Shown piece after piece: positions 49,795 to 61,398 of a DNA stretch of 64,000 nt (position 1 is the first letter of the stretch; each line of letters begins with the position of its first letter). The notes beneath the pieces were generated by a model, which was given only the letters and a program-made list of their open reading frames with translations, was not told where the DNA came from and did no database searches. The stretch spans positions 14,554,148-14,618,147 of the forward strand of contig JADWOT020000009.1 in the NCBI GenBank assembly GCA_036345935.2. The letters are read 5' to 3'. The translations under genes were made by a program, and so were the position numbers. This DNA is from Taenia hydatigena. Taxonomy: Eukaryota; Platyhelminthes; Cestoda; Cyclophyllidea; Taeniidae.

Positions 49795-52760
49795 TAATGC
49801 TTGGAATGAAATAAACACTTAACAGCTGGGAAGTAATGAGCAGACACCAAGTGCTTTGTAAAGTTACAACTCCTCCCAACACAATTATACATCAATGAAC
49901 AAAAATCCGCCGGCATTAGGAAGCAATTTCACTAAAAACCGCCAAAACACTCTTAGCTTATCACCCAAGGTATTGTGCAGCAAAAGTGGACGTGAGTAGG
50001 CCGCGTAGACGAGAAGATAAACGTCTTACCAGTCACGTTATGAATTCTGTGCGTCTACTTTTACAAGCCGGTGCGAAAAGGACATAAAAAACTCAATAAC
50101 TTTAAGACTCAATAACACCAAGGACTTAATAAAAACCAAAAAAGAAAAACAAAATAAAAATTACCGAATGGCCACTGCATTTCCAACTTCTCACAGCAGG
50201 TAATGCCTCATTCACCGGAACCAGCGGGCACCAAAGCGCACATTGCATAGACACTTTACGTACAAATCTAGCCAATCGCACCAATGTTTGTTCGATAAAA
50301 CCGAAATGCTTTATATTTGTTAATTCTTGGCATAACAACACTTGCTTAAAATTTCGGAGTCTTTTCATATTTAAGGTAAACTAACTTGTGCAAGAATTTA
50401 CTATGCAAGCATAGGTAAGAGCACGTGCAATAGATGATGAAGACTTATATACAAAAGCGACATTGTAAAGGGTTCCTCCTCTCTCTTCTGATCACCCTTG
50501 TTGGTAGAAGTCGGAGCATGTGTCGACATCTTTATTATAAGGAGGAAATTATACAGCGAGGCAATATACGGAATTCAGGCCGGGGAATGGTCACGCTCCT
50601 GCAAGTCTCCACGCCGCTCCGCCACGAGGTTCAAATTGTTCCCCAGCCTCTGGCCTACAAAGCACATTTAAAGAATATAAGTATTACAGACATGCTGTTT
50701 GTAGTGTCTCGAGGCTCTCTTGAAGGCAAAAGAAGGCAGAATACCAGGGTAGAATATATGTATTTAACGGACAGAGGGAAATAAGCTGGTGGCATGGCCA
50801 GAGGCCAGCCTGCGCAGCTAGGGCAATGTGGCCACCTCTGTGACCCTAACCGAATCCGATAGTCCATGCAAGCAAAGCTCTTCATTGCCCCTCTCTTCTT
50901 TCTGGCGTCATCCCCGACGCACCCCTTCATACACCTCACGTGTCAGCCATCACAACTTAGTCAGTGCTGCAACAAGTACCCATGAGCTAACCATCCCAGT
51001 CGCCGGCATTTGACGTGGTTGAGGCGCTGCTTGACACCAACGTCAGTGATCCCTCTTGGCAGTTCATTAGACTTGGAATTTCGTATGGCCTGGGAACGAA
51101 GTTCAAAATAAGACGCTATGCCGACTATCAGCATGTCCGTAGGGAGCTATTAATAACCCGATCTCCTTAAGCAAGTATATTAGGGGTAATCTTTAGACTA
51201 AAACCTTTCTAGGTGGTCCATGTCAAGTGTCACTTCAGTTGTTAATAGCTTTCCTGTGGAACAGGGGATGGGGTAGATGCCAAACGTGGACGTCGTTCTT
51301 AGCCCTTATGCTATGGGAGGTCAGAGATACTCACATCTGTAGCACATGCACCTCTTTTGCACCCCTGCAATATGCTACAGGTGGTAGAAATCGGGGTAGA
51401 AGGTCCATGGAGTCGATTTTGCTTTCTAGTGCCACCATCGTAGCGTTCCGAGGCTCCCTTTAAGGCAAAAGAGGGCAGAATACCTGGATAGAATGTGTAT
51501 ATATATTTAGCGGGCAGAGAAGAATAAGCTAAAGCAATCTGGCCACCTCTGTGACCCTAACCAATATCGGTAGTTCAAACAAGCAAAGTATTACACTGTT
51601 TGTTTTTGCACTTCTAATTTTATTACTCATGTGTATTGTAGCAGAGCTGATTTATAACAGCGTTGAACGTAATCTTGCCATATGCAATGCCTCATCACTT
51701 CACGCGCAACCTGCCATTTATGCATTCGAATTTCGAGTTTGCTGTCGATTCTACCAACATGGTGCTTGGTAGTGGGTGCTTTTCACAAAAATGGCACCCC
51801 TACGTTAACACCTTGAGTAGCAAGGTTAAGGCTTGACGTGGGTTCCAACCATCCAGGAGGCCAAATAAGAAGGAGGGAGAAGGAGGTAGCGTCCATGCGA
51901 CACTAGTAGTGAAATAGTAAATAGTGTTGAGGAAAGGAATGCTTGTCAGTTCACAGCGTGCTTGTGTTAATGGGAGGGGAGGAGGAAGAGGAGGAGAAGG
52001 AACGTGCATTTCTGAAGTGGAGTTGTCCTTCACCCATCCATCCAACCATCACCCGACATGCTTCTGCTTCGTAAATGAACTTTGCTTGCACTATGTCTGG
52101 TTGCGCCGCCGTCGTAGCATGTGACCTGCTTCGATCTAAAGCTCCCTAACGCACTGCATAGACACAAAGAACGAACATTACACTTTTGGTGTATGGGTGT
52201 GTATGTGTAAGCACTGGCGATGTAATGCGGAGTCAATAGCAAGAAAATAATTGGTAATTGCATTAATTTCGGCCGTGGAGTGGTAAGTTTCGTTTTACGA
52301 ATAGGAAGAAGAAGAAGAACAATAATAATAGTAATGAGAAGGAGAAGAAAGATCGAGAAAGCAAAACGGACTCTTCACGAATGCAACCGATGCACTTGCA
52401 TGGCCTTAACGTCAACGATCTCACCGGCACAGATTAAGCAACTATATGAGATATTAATGGAGGAGGAGGAGGAGGAGGAGGAGGGAAACGCTTGCTTCCT
52501 ACCAACTCACAGCAGGACTAGTTGGTGAGATTGTCCTTCTCGTTAATGCAGCATCTACACTATGCGGAGGGTGTTGTTACGTACACCGCAATTGTTGTTG
52601 TTGCTGTTCATGCACCCGCTTGCACGACCAGCGGCTAGCCAAGAAGGAGGAGTTGATTGATGGTAGCATTTGCTTCTACCAAGTGCTGGCCACCTTCCCC
52701 ACTTCACTCTGCCGACGAAAGCACCCTCGGCTGTCCATTTACCCCTCCGTTTCGTTCTCT
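49795..52760 (-). repeat. Right arm of composite inverted repeat IR2
   Basis: This is the reverse complement of 35460-37683. It differs by a tandem duplication: about 50690-50890 and 51420-51590 both contain GGCAGAATACC, GGGCAGAG/GGACAGAG, and CTGGCCACCTCTGTGACCCT-type sequence, while the left arm has one such unit (about 36830-36960). This accounts for most of the extra 0.9 kb. The 118-base island equivalent to 37182-37299 lies at 50185-50302. Confidence 0.85.
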
Positions 52761-53075
52761 CCTTTCCATCATTCAGTGTTTGGATGGAAGGTCATGGTGT
52801 CTACAACATATTGCTGTTGTCCGCCGGAGTCGGCAATGCTGCTCCAACCATCGTCAGCACCGTCGTACGTTGCGGTGTCATGAGGACGAAACTCAGTGCA
52901 TCACGCCTCCTTCTAGAGATGTCCAGCAATTTTCGCACAGATCTATCCATCAATGAACTGCACCTCAACATCGTCACTGCATGCTTAGCACGTGCAGCGT
53001 GACAGTAGTGAGCAGGCAGCTGGCTTTCAAACGGTGAAGCAATTGATTCAGTCACTTGCTTCAAGCACCACCTGG
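52370..53075 (+). repeat. Dispersed repeat E, copy E3 (overlaps the outer end of IR2)
   Basis: Similarity to E1 (about 2080-2380) covers TAACGTCAACGATCTCACCG-type sequence, the GGA run, GCTTGCTTCCTACCA and GAGATTGTCC. The outer end at about 52980-53070 matches the complement of E2 at 40690-40780. The order of pieces thus differs among the three copies. Confidence 0.6.
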
Positions 53076-53867
53076 TCAGGTGATGCTTTTGCATACTGCA
53101 GGTGTATATTTATTCGTTTTCTTTCGGGAATGCGGTATTTGCGAACGATTTCGCATCTTCATAATTTGATTAAATTTGACTTGGCGGTTTTTGTCGGGAC
53201 TGCTTTCTTTGTTGCGCATCAAGAGTACAGGTGATGGGGGATAGTTGCATTAAGCACAAATCCCTACGACTGATTAAATGCCCTGATTTAAATGCACATT
53301 TTGTGCATGTAATTGGTTGTATATTTGTAAATTCATGAGTTATGAGTAGTACGAATTAATTTTCGCATTAAGCAGAGATTATTCACCGTTGAATTTCATA
53401 TTGTTTATCCCATTTAAATGAGGCGTAAAGCATGCACATTAGACCAGCACCACACGCACAGCATATTTGACAAGGTGTTGTGAAAGGCCAACCATTACTA
53501 TACTGCCACGACTTACGCTGGTGCACAAATGCTTGTTAATCGGGCACACAGAGGAAGGCTAGAGGTAGCATGCATCCAATTAAAATTGCTTTCAATATGG
53601 AGGACGAGGCGATCAACTTCACACAATTAATTTGAGCAATGTGTTCATTAAACTTCTGCATGACGAAGAGAGGTGGAGCTTCCATCAGTAAGTATAAAGA
53701 ACGCTTACTCCTCTGTCCGATGAGGAGAACTATCCGACTGCATTGTGGCTTAAAAGAGGCCAGTGGAAGCATGGATAATGAAACGGAGTTAAACTGGCAG
53801 TAGAAATACCGACGCGTCAGGCAACATTGCCATTCAACATCTATGCAAATGACAAAATTTTGCTCAG

Positions 53868-54287
53868 AAGACGTTGCGCACAATGTAGATGCGATCAGAT
53901 GACGGGGCTTCTTGAAAATGCTTTATTGTGGGGCCAAGCTCTTCAGTTGGATACATAAGACGGGGACGATATCTCGTGCCCCCTTGTTTAATCGTCCGCT
54001 GCAGACGAGGCATGAGTTTGAATACCACATGCGCTTTTGAACTCGACTGAGGTAATGGAGCGTAAGCCTGCTTCGCATTAACTGTTGCTGGGCTTTGCAG
54101 CCTTAGTTTCATCAAATGACTTGAACTCCAAGTGTCGGTAAATCCCAACTGCTGACAAACAATTATTTTTGCTTCAGAATGCACTACACCATCACTCGTG
54201 CAAGAGCTTGACTTTTGAGAAGAACTCTCGCAAACCCACGCATCAGGCGTGTTGGCATCAGTTGATGAAAACCACTCTCCCAGCTCA
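53868..54287 (-). CDS. Candidate 140-codon exon, unidentified Ser-rich protein
   Basis: An open minus-strand stretch follows a good acceptor (TTTTGTCTGTTTAG, about 54300-54287). It reads ELGEWFSSTDANTPDAWVCE, then a serine-rich part, KIIVCQQLGFTDTWSSSHL, VVFKLMPRLQRTIKQGG and PRLMYPTEELGPTIKHF, and ends at a stop near 53867. Its length, composition and acceptor favour a genuine terminal exon. I recognise no domain, and upstream exons were not found in the preceding kilobase. Confidence 0.35.
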
Positions 54288-54299
54288 CTAAACAGACAA

Positions 54300-55340
54300 A
54301 ATTTGAGATTCTCGAAAGAAACTCAAGTAAAATCACATAGTTCTCTCAGCGCTGTTCGCCATTATGCCACCTATCTGTGACGTACATTTATGCACTTATA
54401 AGAAGTGTCAGCGACTAAGTACACTTCAGCACTCACGCTTCAACTTCGCCTATTCGGTGTCCCACGTCTGTCACAAAGCGCTAGCATAGCCATCGTAGCT
54501 GCATCGAATTGCTGACCTCGTAAACATGGAGTCGAACTAGCCATAGGGAAATACAGCCATTACAATGCTTCCTCACACCGACAGTGCAGTTCCCTTATAG
54601 CATAGGCACAGACGGCAGACATTCGCTGTAACTTTACTACTGCACTATTGTTTTGTAGAAAAACTAGATTCATTGCTAACTGTAAGTCCTCTGCTCTATT
54701 CCTATTCATCACGCACATCCACACTTTCAGTTTTCTTTGTGGAATATTGCAGCCGACACAGTAATTGGCTTGTGGTACACAGCAACGAATATTAGTGGGG
54801 CAAATATAGGTATAAAGCTCAATACTTACCTCAGGGAAGGAAGAATTTGAAAACCGTGATTATGGCGAAGAAGAGCGAAGGGGTAGATGAGGTGTCACTC
54901 GGTCAAGCGGTGTCGCTTCCAGTGGTTAGAGACGCCTCAGTAAATCTGACCAGCACTTAATTTAACGTTTGATCCTGTCTTGTACCATGGGAAGCAACCC
55001 CCAGTGCACCTCGATACACATCGTGCAATTGCATACCGGGTGATCAAATGCTCAATTGTTAGGAGAGTCGACTCGAAATGTGTGAAATGTAGGTGTCTAA
55101 ACTATGCATACCGAAAAAGCTGCCTCGCATTAACTGGAAAATACGTTCCCAGTCGTTTTTGGACAGTCACTTGACAGGCCATAGAGCTGGATTAATTGAA
55201 ACACCACGCAAGGAAGGTGTTGTGCTCGCATGGTAGCAGTGCGCACCTCAGTGTGTGTAGGGATGCGTGTGATGGACCAAGTAATTTGTCTACAAAATGG
55301 TTATCATCCACCGCAATGCAAGGATGATGAGAGAGACAAA
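54300..55340. other. Unassigned spacer
   Basis: No supported gene or repeat pair was recognised. The small frame at 54980-55174 is not distinguishable from chance. Confidence 0.4.
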
Positions 55341-55349
55341 GCGAAGCGA

Positions 55350-55665
55350 TATGGCGTATAATCCCTTAGCCGCTTTTGACTCTTGCAATATGCGCTCGTT
55401 CTATTATTGTCGTTGGACTCTTATATGATAAGCTTAAATGTTGGGGTGCGAGTCCTGACAATCGTCTTTCTGCCCGCTAAGCTGAGCTTTGGAAGGGCGA
55501 AATTGGGGCATGGTCTTATCCATATAACAGATGACCACCCTGCCCATTAACCATGTCATCTGCTGGCCCAACTTTGACCATTAATTAAACTCACGGCTTA
55601 AATGATGGCAGTTACTTTGAGTTAAAAAGAACTCCTCATTTTGACTAGAATACGTCAACTCTAAG
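55350..55665 (+). repeat. Dispersed repeat G, copy G2
   Basis: This is a direct copy of 24220-24535. It keeps CATAATCCCTTAGC at its start and CTGCCCATTAACCATGTCAT in the middle, with small insertions (for example about 20 bases around 55475). A GGT/TGG run and the GA-rich repeat follow directly. Confidence 0.7.
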
Positions 55666-55669
55666 TGGT

Positions 55670-56525
55670 GGTGGTGGTGGAAATGAATGTTGCATGGCAT
55701 TACTTGAGTGAATAATTGGGAGAGAGGAAAGAAGGGAGGAAGGCTGAAAAAGGAATGGTAAAGGTTTGAATGATTGAATGGAAAAAGAGAAATAGGGAGC
55801 AAATGAAGTAGTGAGGAAGTGGAATGGAATGATGGGGTGCTTGAGGAGGAAGAAATAAGTAAGGAATAATGTTTGAGAAATAGAGGTGACGTAGAGAAGG
55901 GAGCCTACTAGCTTCCCCTACAAGTAGTTGTGGTGGTAGTGTTGGAATATCTAATGGGTGTGTGGGTATTGGGTGGGCTGGAAGAAGAGAAGGTGCCGAA
56001 AATTGGAGGGAACGAAGAAACCTGGTAGAAGGAAGTGTGTAAGTAAAGAGAAAAGGGGTGCGAAATGGAAAGGGGAAGGAGCAATGAGAGAGGAGTGGTG
56101 GAACTGTGCACAGAATGCACGAATAGAGGATACGCGGACACTCAAAATTGTGCATCTAATATGCTTTTATTAGTGCGCACCAATCCGCAAATGACTCATG
56201 ATTATAAGAATATGGGGGGCTATCAAGCCTTCCGTGACCGTCAACAGTTCCAATTTTGCTCAGTTTCCTTTCCACCCAACTGCTATAATGGTACCGTGGT
56301 TAGAGACGTTCGGTTTTGAAATGTGCACATACACTGCACAAACACGTCTATCTACAAGCTCAAGGGGTAAAGTGACAAGCAATTAAGCCTTGATGATGAA
56401 GCGTTCGACACCGGATGCAGAAGGATCTGTTTAGGTGCATCCAAGCTTTCCTCCGTGATTCTGCGTTGTTCGTGGAGGAGAAGCCCAAAAATGTGATGAT
56501 AGCGTCGATGTCGATGGCGAATTAG
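55670..56525 (+). repeat. Direct repeat DR1, right copy
   Basis: This matches 41160-42090 in direct orientation, including the GA-rich half. Compared with the left copy it lacks about 30 bases near 56200. Directly after it (56533) comes sequence that on the left lies 0.9 kb further on (42979), so the two copies differ in organisation. Confidence 0.8.
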
Positions 56526-56532
56526 CCGTTTT

Positions 56533-56960
56533 GCTGAAACATGCCGAAATATGCGGACTGAGACACTGAAGTCGTTCTGGTGTCCGAAAAGTAGTGCCTG
56601 TGCATGCAGTAGGCTTGATGTAAAGCGAGGCCACTGACTGCGTCTGTCCTCATCTCTGCGTGTAATTTAAATATAGAGAGGTGATGGTCGTATCTTTGAC
56701 TAAAGCTTACCGAACTGTGCTAGCTTTCTTGGTTTGCCTTCCAATTTTGGAGCCACTTTTTCTACTCGCTCCTACTTTGAGAATTGTGCAAGTTATTTGT
56801 CTGAGAGACTATTCAAAGCACCTGGTGTCTTGGTTGACTCTCACCTAATATACTTGAGCACCTCACTGCTGGATGACATACGGGCATTAAGTAGGAGACC
56901 GATGAGTTGTAGAAGAAACCCACTGAGGAATGCATTTGAATAAAGATGTATAGTCAAGTC
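56533..56960 (+). repeat. Third copy of the IR3 sequence
   Basis: The segment starts TTGCTGAAACATGCC, as at 42979, and continues in parallel with 42979-43200 (GATGTAAAGCGAGGCC, GTGATGGTCGTATCTTTG). It then carries the roughly 158-base piece missing from 43.2 kb but present at 49.03-49.17 kb. A detached piece at about 57360-57450 (GCATGAATAATA, ATTTGGTGC) matches 42871-42960, showing rearrangement of the same material. Confidence 0.75.
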
Positions 56961-57101
56961 CATCAATGCGCAACAGCATTCACCTGATAACAACGCCTTC
57001 AAGCTGTATTTCAATGCCGGTCCCAACAACTTAACACACTCGACAATTTCATTCAAAGAACTAGGCGTTTACACATGAAAATGCAAAACCATTGCACACA
57101 G

Positions 57102-57143
57102 CCCCTCCCTCCCTCCCTCCCTCCCTCCCTCCCTCCCTCCCTT
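57102..57143 (+). repeat. (CCCT)n microsatellite
   Basis: About ten CCCT units lie between two pieces of the IR3-related material. Confidence 0.95.
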
Positions 57144-57688
57144 TCTCCACCTTAATCACTTAAGAGGACAAACTCAAGTCTAATGACAAAGGAACGCGGG
57201 TCAACTGCTTCTTCCCAAAAACAAAACCCAAGACAGCAAGTGACACGATCTGCTCCAAAATAACCAAATCAACTGCCTCACTCAACGGCACGAGCAGCCC
57301 ACGAAGGCATAAAATCAGACAGGATCAGTGGCAGTCGACGCAGCACAGTAATACAAACGCTCGCTTGAGATTCTCTACACATGCATGAATAATAAATTCA
57401 AATAGACCCTGCGATTCCCTCACCTATTTGGTGCTATATGAGCGTCCCGACGCACTAAGCAGATAGGCAGATGTTAGAATGTAGAGTGGGCGGACAGATA
57501 GTATAGCCTATAAGCACGCTTTGCTTTCATTGTGTTTTAGTTTTTAAGCATTATTTACCAATTCCCTAAAATATTGCATTCATCTTTGCTTTACCATACC
57601 ACATTTGGTGCACATCCGAGTAATGCTAATGAGTAGAATTGAAGTGATGGAAATTTTAGCCTTACGAGACGTAGCAATGGAAGTGGTT

Positions 57689-58140
57689 TCAATGTGTTAA
57701 ACGGATGGAAATGCATTGAAGTGTAAATTGATTAAATGCACATAAGCGACTTGTTGATTGGCTGATGGAAAGGCGTGATCTGTACACAGATGCATAAATA
57801 GGATGGAGGGTCGGCACGGCCTGCCGCGCTGTGGTTGCGTGAGACGCGTCTCTGCATTCGTCTGCAAGGACGCCTGAGAGCGTGTGTAGGGTGTTTTGGA
57901 GATCGTGATCCGCGGCGCCGTCATGTACACTGGGCATGCGACGCTCGAGGACGTCATGGTTAGGACTGTGAACCAAGTCTTCAAGCATCAGGGTCATGCT
58001 CTCTGCAGCTTCGGTGGCTAGGTTGCGGTATAGCCGATAGACAGACAGGTGGAGACGTTGCAGCTGGTGTGTGAACGCTACAACGGCCCTGTTTATGGCG
58101 CCTTCCAACGCCACATTGCAGATTGCATTAATGTCGTCCT
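57689..58140 (-). CDS. Candidate exon in a GC-rich island, unidentified helical protein
   Basis: On the minus strand an acceptor (GAATAGAACAG, about 58143) opens DDINAICNVALEGAINRAVV, then FTHQLQRLHLSVYRLYRNLA and EAAESMTLMLEDLVHSPNHD. This reads like a soluble helical protein. The frame stays open for about 150 codons. The segment from about 57.8 to 58.5 kb is visibly richer in G, C and CG dinucleotides than its surroundings. A second minus-strand frame at 58526-58278 (TINNEIGGETHVTTDLRCNA) could be an upstream exon. No family is recognised and no transcript boundary is evident. Confidence 0.35.
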
Positions 58141-58618
58141 GTTCTATTCACAAGGCAACTGAGGCGGTGTAGGCAGGCCGTGTTGGGTAGCTGAGGCAGA
58201 GTTGGGAGTAGACTAGCAGGGCTTGGCTGTGCGTGTTGGAGATGCGTAGGTGGGTCGCTGTAATGAAGCCTTTTGACTCACTGCAGCCGTCTCTCCTTTG
58301 TCTTTGCTTGTTCAGCTTTCGGCTGTTCGTTCAACAGCCACAACGGACGTAGAGTAGGGATGGAGGTATGGCAATGGGCGACTGGATGATGAATGTGCGT
58401 ATTGGGGGATGGCTGTTGATGCGTGGAGGGAGCATTGCATCTGAGGTCGGTAGTGACGTGTGTTTCACCGCCAATCTCGTTGTTGATGGTGACCGCTGGG
58501 TTGGTGAGGTGTCTCTGCTTTCCCACACTTTGTTGGCTTATGCTAGGCCAAGCTAAAGTGAAATAGCCTAGGCGGCTGCTCTAGATTACTCTATTCCACT
58601 TTACACTGCAGGATTCAA

Positions 58619-59430
58619 TCAACATCTACGCTGACCATTATTGCCCGAAAACCTGAGCGCTTTGGCGGTCGAACATTCAAACCAGCACTTTCCGCGTAGA
58701 TGCCACGATGCAGCGGGTGGTGCACACCACCAATAGGACCTAACCATTGCTAGTGTTAGATGTATGCGATGGAATATGTAACTGGTCTCTACGTGGAACT
58801 GTGCATCTATAGGCACCCACTGTCGAATTTTCCAAGCTGCGGCTTTCACGTCTGGCTTTGGTACTGGTCTCAGTGTAATCAATGGTGTGATACATTTAAG
58901 CTGCATTCGCAGCAAAGTTTTGCATTTCAACTTAGATGCGGGGCGAATCACACTGGAAGGAGGCACGTTTGGCTAAATAGCATTCCACATTTTATTGTTA
59001 ATTGCCTGGCTAATCTCCTGGTCAGGAAAGACACCACAGATCCCACCCGAATTACCATGTCACGAAATTGGTGTCGATTAAATGCGACTGCTTTGCGAAC
59101 CCTCGTAATAGCGCTTTGGGGCATGGGAAGTCAAGGTATAAATGCATATTGACCCATGCTGAGCAACTGCTTAAGACAATTAAATGAACTTGGAATCATG
59201 CTCCGTTGGTCCGAGTTTCTCTTCATCACGTTATAAGGCCTGCTTGCGTGGAGAGCTACATGCATGGACCCGTAACCAGGATGCAACGGTGATCAGGAGT
59301 TGTCTCTTTAGAGCAGATTGTTTTGCTCAGACTTTTCCAAATTTAAAGCAATGCAATGCAATGCAATGCCCCTTGTTTTCGTTACTGATTACCTCCAACT
59401 GCATTGAAGGACGTGTCAACAAGCAGCGCT
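58619..59430. other. Open frames on both strands, unresolved
   Basis: A plus-strand frame at 58760-59152 (130 codons, rich in W and C) overlaps a minus-strand frame at 58619-58966 (115 codons). Neither has family resemblance or paired splice sites, so neither is called. A short (GCAAT)n run lies at about 59348-59372. Confidence 0.3.
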
Positions 59431-60100
59431 AAGTGTTTATCCACTCGAAAGATTGATGCATAGGTGCTTTTGGACGAATTGTGAACCACTGCAGCGTCAC
59501 AGCATAAGGATGAAATACAACGAAGTAGTCACGATAGCCTGTGACCGCCCTCTGACAATTGCGTGATGCTCTTCTCCAGTATAGTTGCGAAGACACCAAA
59601 AGGGAATTAACTTTCAATTAATAAGTGGAAGGAACGAGTGACCTGGAACTTGGGTAATACGATCATCCTGCCAACATTCGTTCACGTCGACGTGTGGCTT
59701 ATTGGAATGAACGATTGTTCACATTTTCGCAGTTCATGACAGGGTTATTTACAGCGTGACTGCTTGAAACAATGTGGGACCCCACCAGTTCTACGCCATT
59801 CATTTGAAGGGCAATGCGCTAGACATAAGAGGGTCGACTAGTTGACAAATACAGGCCTTTGTTTTTATGCAAGAAAGACTGCTTGCTTGTGCGATGATTA
59901 TTCACGTAATGACTGATGCTGGACCACGTTGGTGGATATTGGCGAGAAAACAGGCAGCAGTGTCGAATGCGTTGCTGTAGTGAGTTTTCACTCCACATAG
60001 GAGATTTTGACGACACGACGAAAACCAATGAGTTGACATGATGGTAAGGATAATTTAATTCCTCCCACGAGGACTGATCCACTTGCACGCCGACACCTCT
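59429..60100 (-). CDS. Candidate minus-strand exons, extracellular-like, unidentified
   Basis: Two coding-like pieces: about 60100-59860 after a GCGACAG acceptor (VDQSSWEELNYPYHHVNSLV), and about 59617-59440 (VTGYRDYFVVFHPYAVTLQW). Aromatic, beta-rich sequence is reminiscent of the ectodomain exons at 20-34 kb, but no specific domain can be named. Splice phases were not established. Confidence 0.25.
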
Positions 60101-60184
60101 GTCGCGTAATCATTCTCTGCCAGCACCCCTCCATACTGGTGCCTTCTCGTCTCATCTACTTACTTCTGCACAGTTTTTTAACAG

Positions 60185-60724
60185 TTGGCTCCCGCATTTC
60201 GTTCGTTTCGCGTCCTTCATCACACTTTTTTATTTAACACCTACATCACTTCCGACAGCATGCATTATCAACGATTTCGACGCAAAGCAAAGTCATCAGG
60301 TTTGCTTGCATCCCTCACCGGTGAGACAATGAAACTTGGGTGGTGCGCACAATGTGATGTTGAAGTCGGCCCTGAACAGAGTCGCTGCAGCTTCCACACA
60401 GCATCTGCCGCGATCTCCTCATCAATGCACGCATCAGCTTAGAAGCAACCAATCTACTGAAGCCATAGTGGATACGACCTTGGCGCATGATGGTATAGAT
60501 TTGGCCCGTGGCGCTTTCTGTGTCAACATATCACGGAATAGCAGGTGACCTTGCCCAAGGAGAACCTTAAGCGCCAAACGAAACGTCTAGTGATTAGGCT
60601 CACAGATGTTGTGGTTAAGCTTCATGGCACCCTTCATGCTGACTTGCAACCCATTTCTGTGAGACGCGGTGCCTCTATACTCAAGAACCTTTCCTTTCTT
60701 ACCACGGCCAAACAATGCTCCTTT
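60185..60724 (+). CDS. Candidate plus-strand exons ending at a duplication breakpoint
   Basis: Pieces at about 60190-60300 (HTFLFNTYITSDSMHYQRF) and about 60545-60724 after an AGCAG acceptor (LPKENLKRQTKRLVIRLTDV, then ADLQPISVRRGASILKNL) look coding. The open frame runs to the exact point (about 60724) where sequence shared with 9230 begins, after which the reading is EXOSC10 flank. If it is a gene, its 3' part was cut off by that breakpoint. The family is unrecognised. Confidence 0.25.
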
Positions 60725-61398
60725 GTAAAAGTGCTCTACTATCAGGCTTCTGTTCATTCTTTACATCCAAGTACTTTTGCAGCTGTATAGTCATCGTCGC
60801 AAAGACAATTCTACTCAGTTGCTTGTAACTTACATGGTCCTGAGCTAAGTATACATTTATATCTTCCCTTATTTGGTTCCTTTCGCTCCATTCCTTCTCA
60901 AAATTCAGCTCATTGTACCCTTCCAACTGCACAACCACTGTCGTTTGCTTCCATCAGAGGATTCGAAGCACAGCTTCCCTCCTCTTCCGCTGATGCTCAA
61001 TGCTTTCCTCAGGCATCGAATGAGAGAGCCTACCGAGAACATAACTTGGCCCACTACATCCAAGTCTTCTGCAGTGAGTCGCCGATTCATTTTCCTACTT
61101 ACACCTTCATCACATGCGCGTGCCCTCACAGTGCTTTTACAAACGCGAAACCATCAGCTTACATACTGCATTACAACTGCTTGCTAGGCGTTACCCGTTG
61201 CGCTGCAGTAAGCGAAAGAAACGGTAGTTTGAGTAAGTTAGACTTAGCTACACTACACTGCCACTTCGTTTGCCAATTCACCTTGACTCGAAGGCTTTGA
61301 GCACAAATTAGCCTTTCTCATGTTGTCTCAGATACATTTAAAAACAGAATGCACACAGAGGACCACTTGGCTAGCTCAGCCTCATTTTCGCAAATGTC
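60725..61398 (-). repeat. 3' flank shared by EXOSC10 copies A and B
   Basis: This is the reverse complement of 8556-9230, colinear with the adjacent exons and without net indels. The two mirrored frames seen there are present here as well, with mostly replacement differences. Confidence 0.65.

Noticed and set aside
57102..57143. Telomere-like or regulatory tandem array
   Set aside because: The unit is CCCT, a plain tetranucleotide microsatellite, and not the TTAGGG-type telomere repeat.
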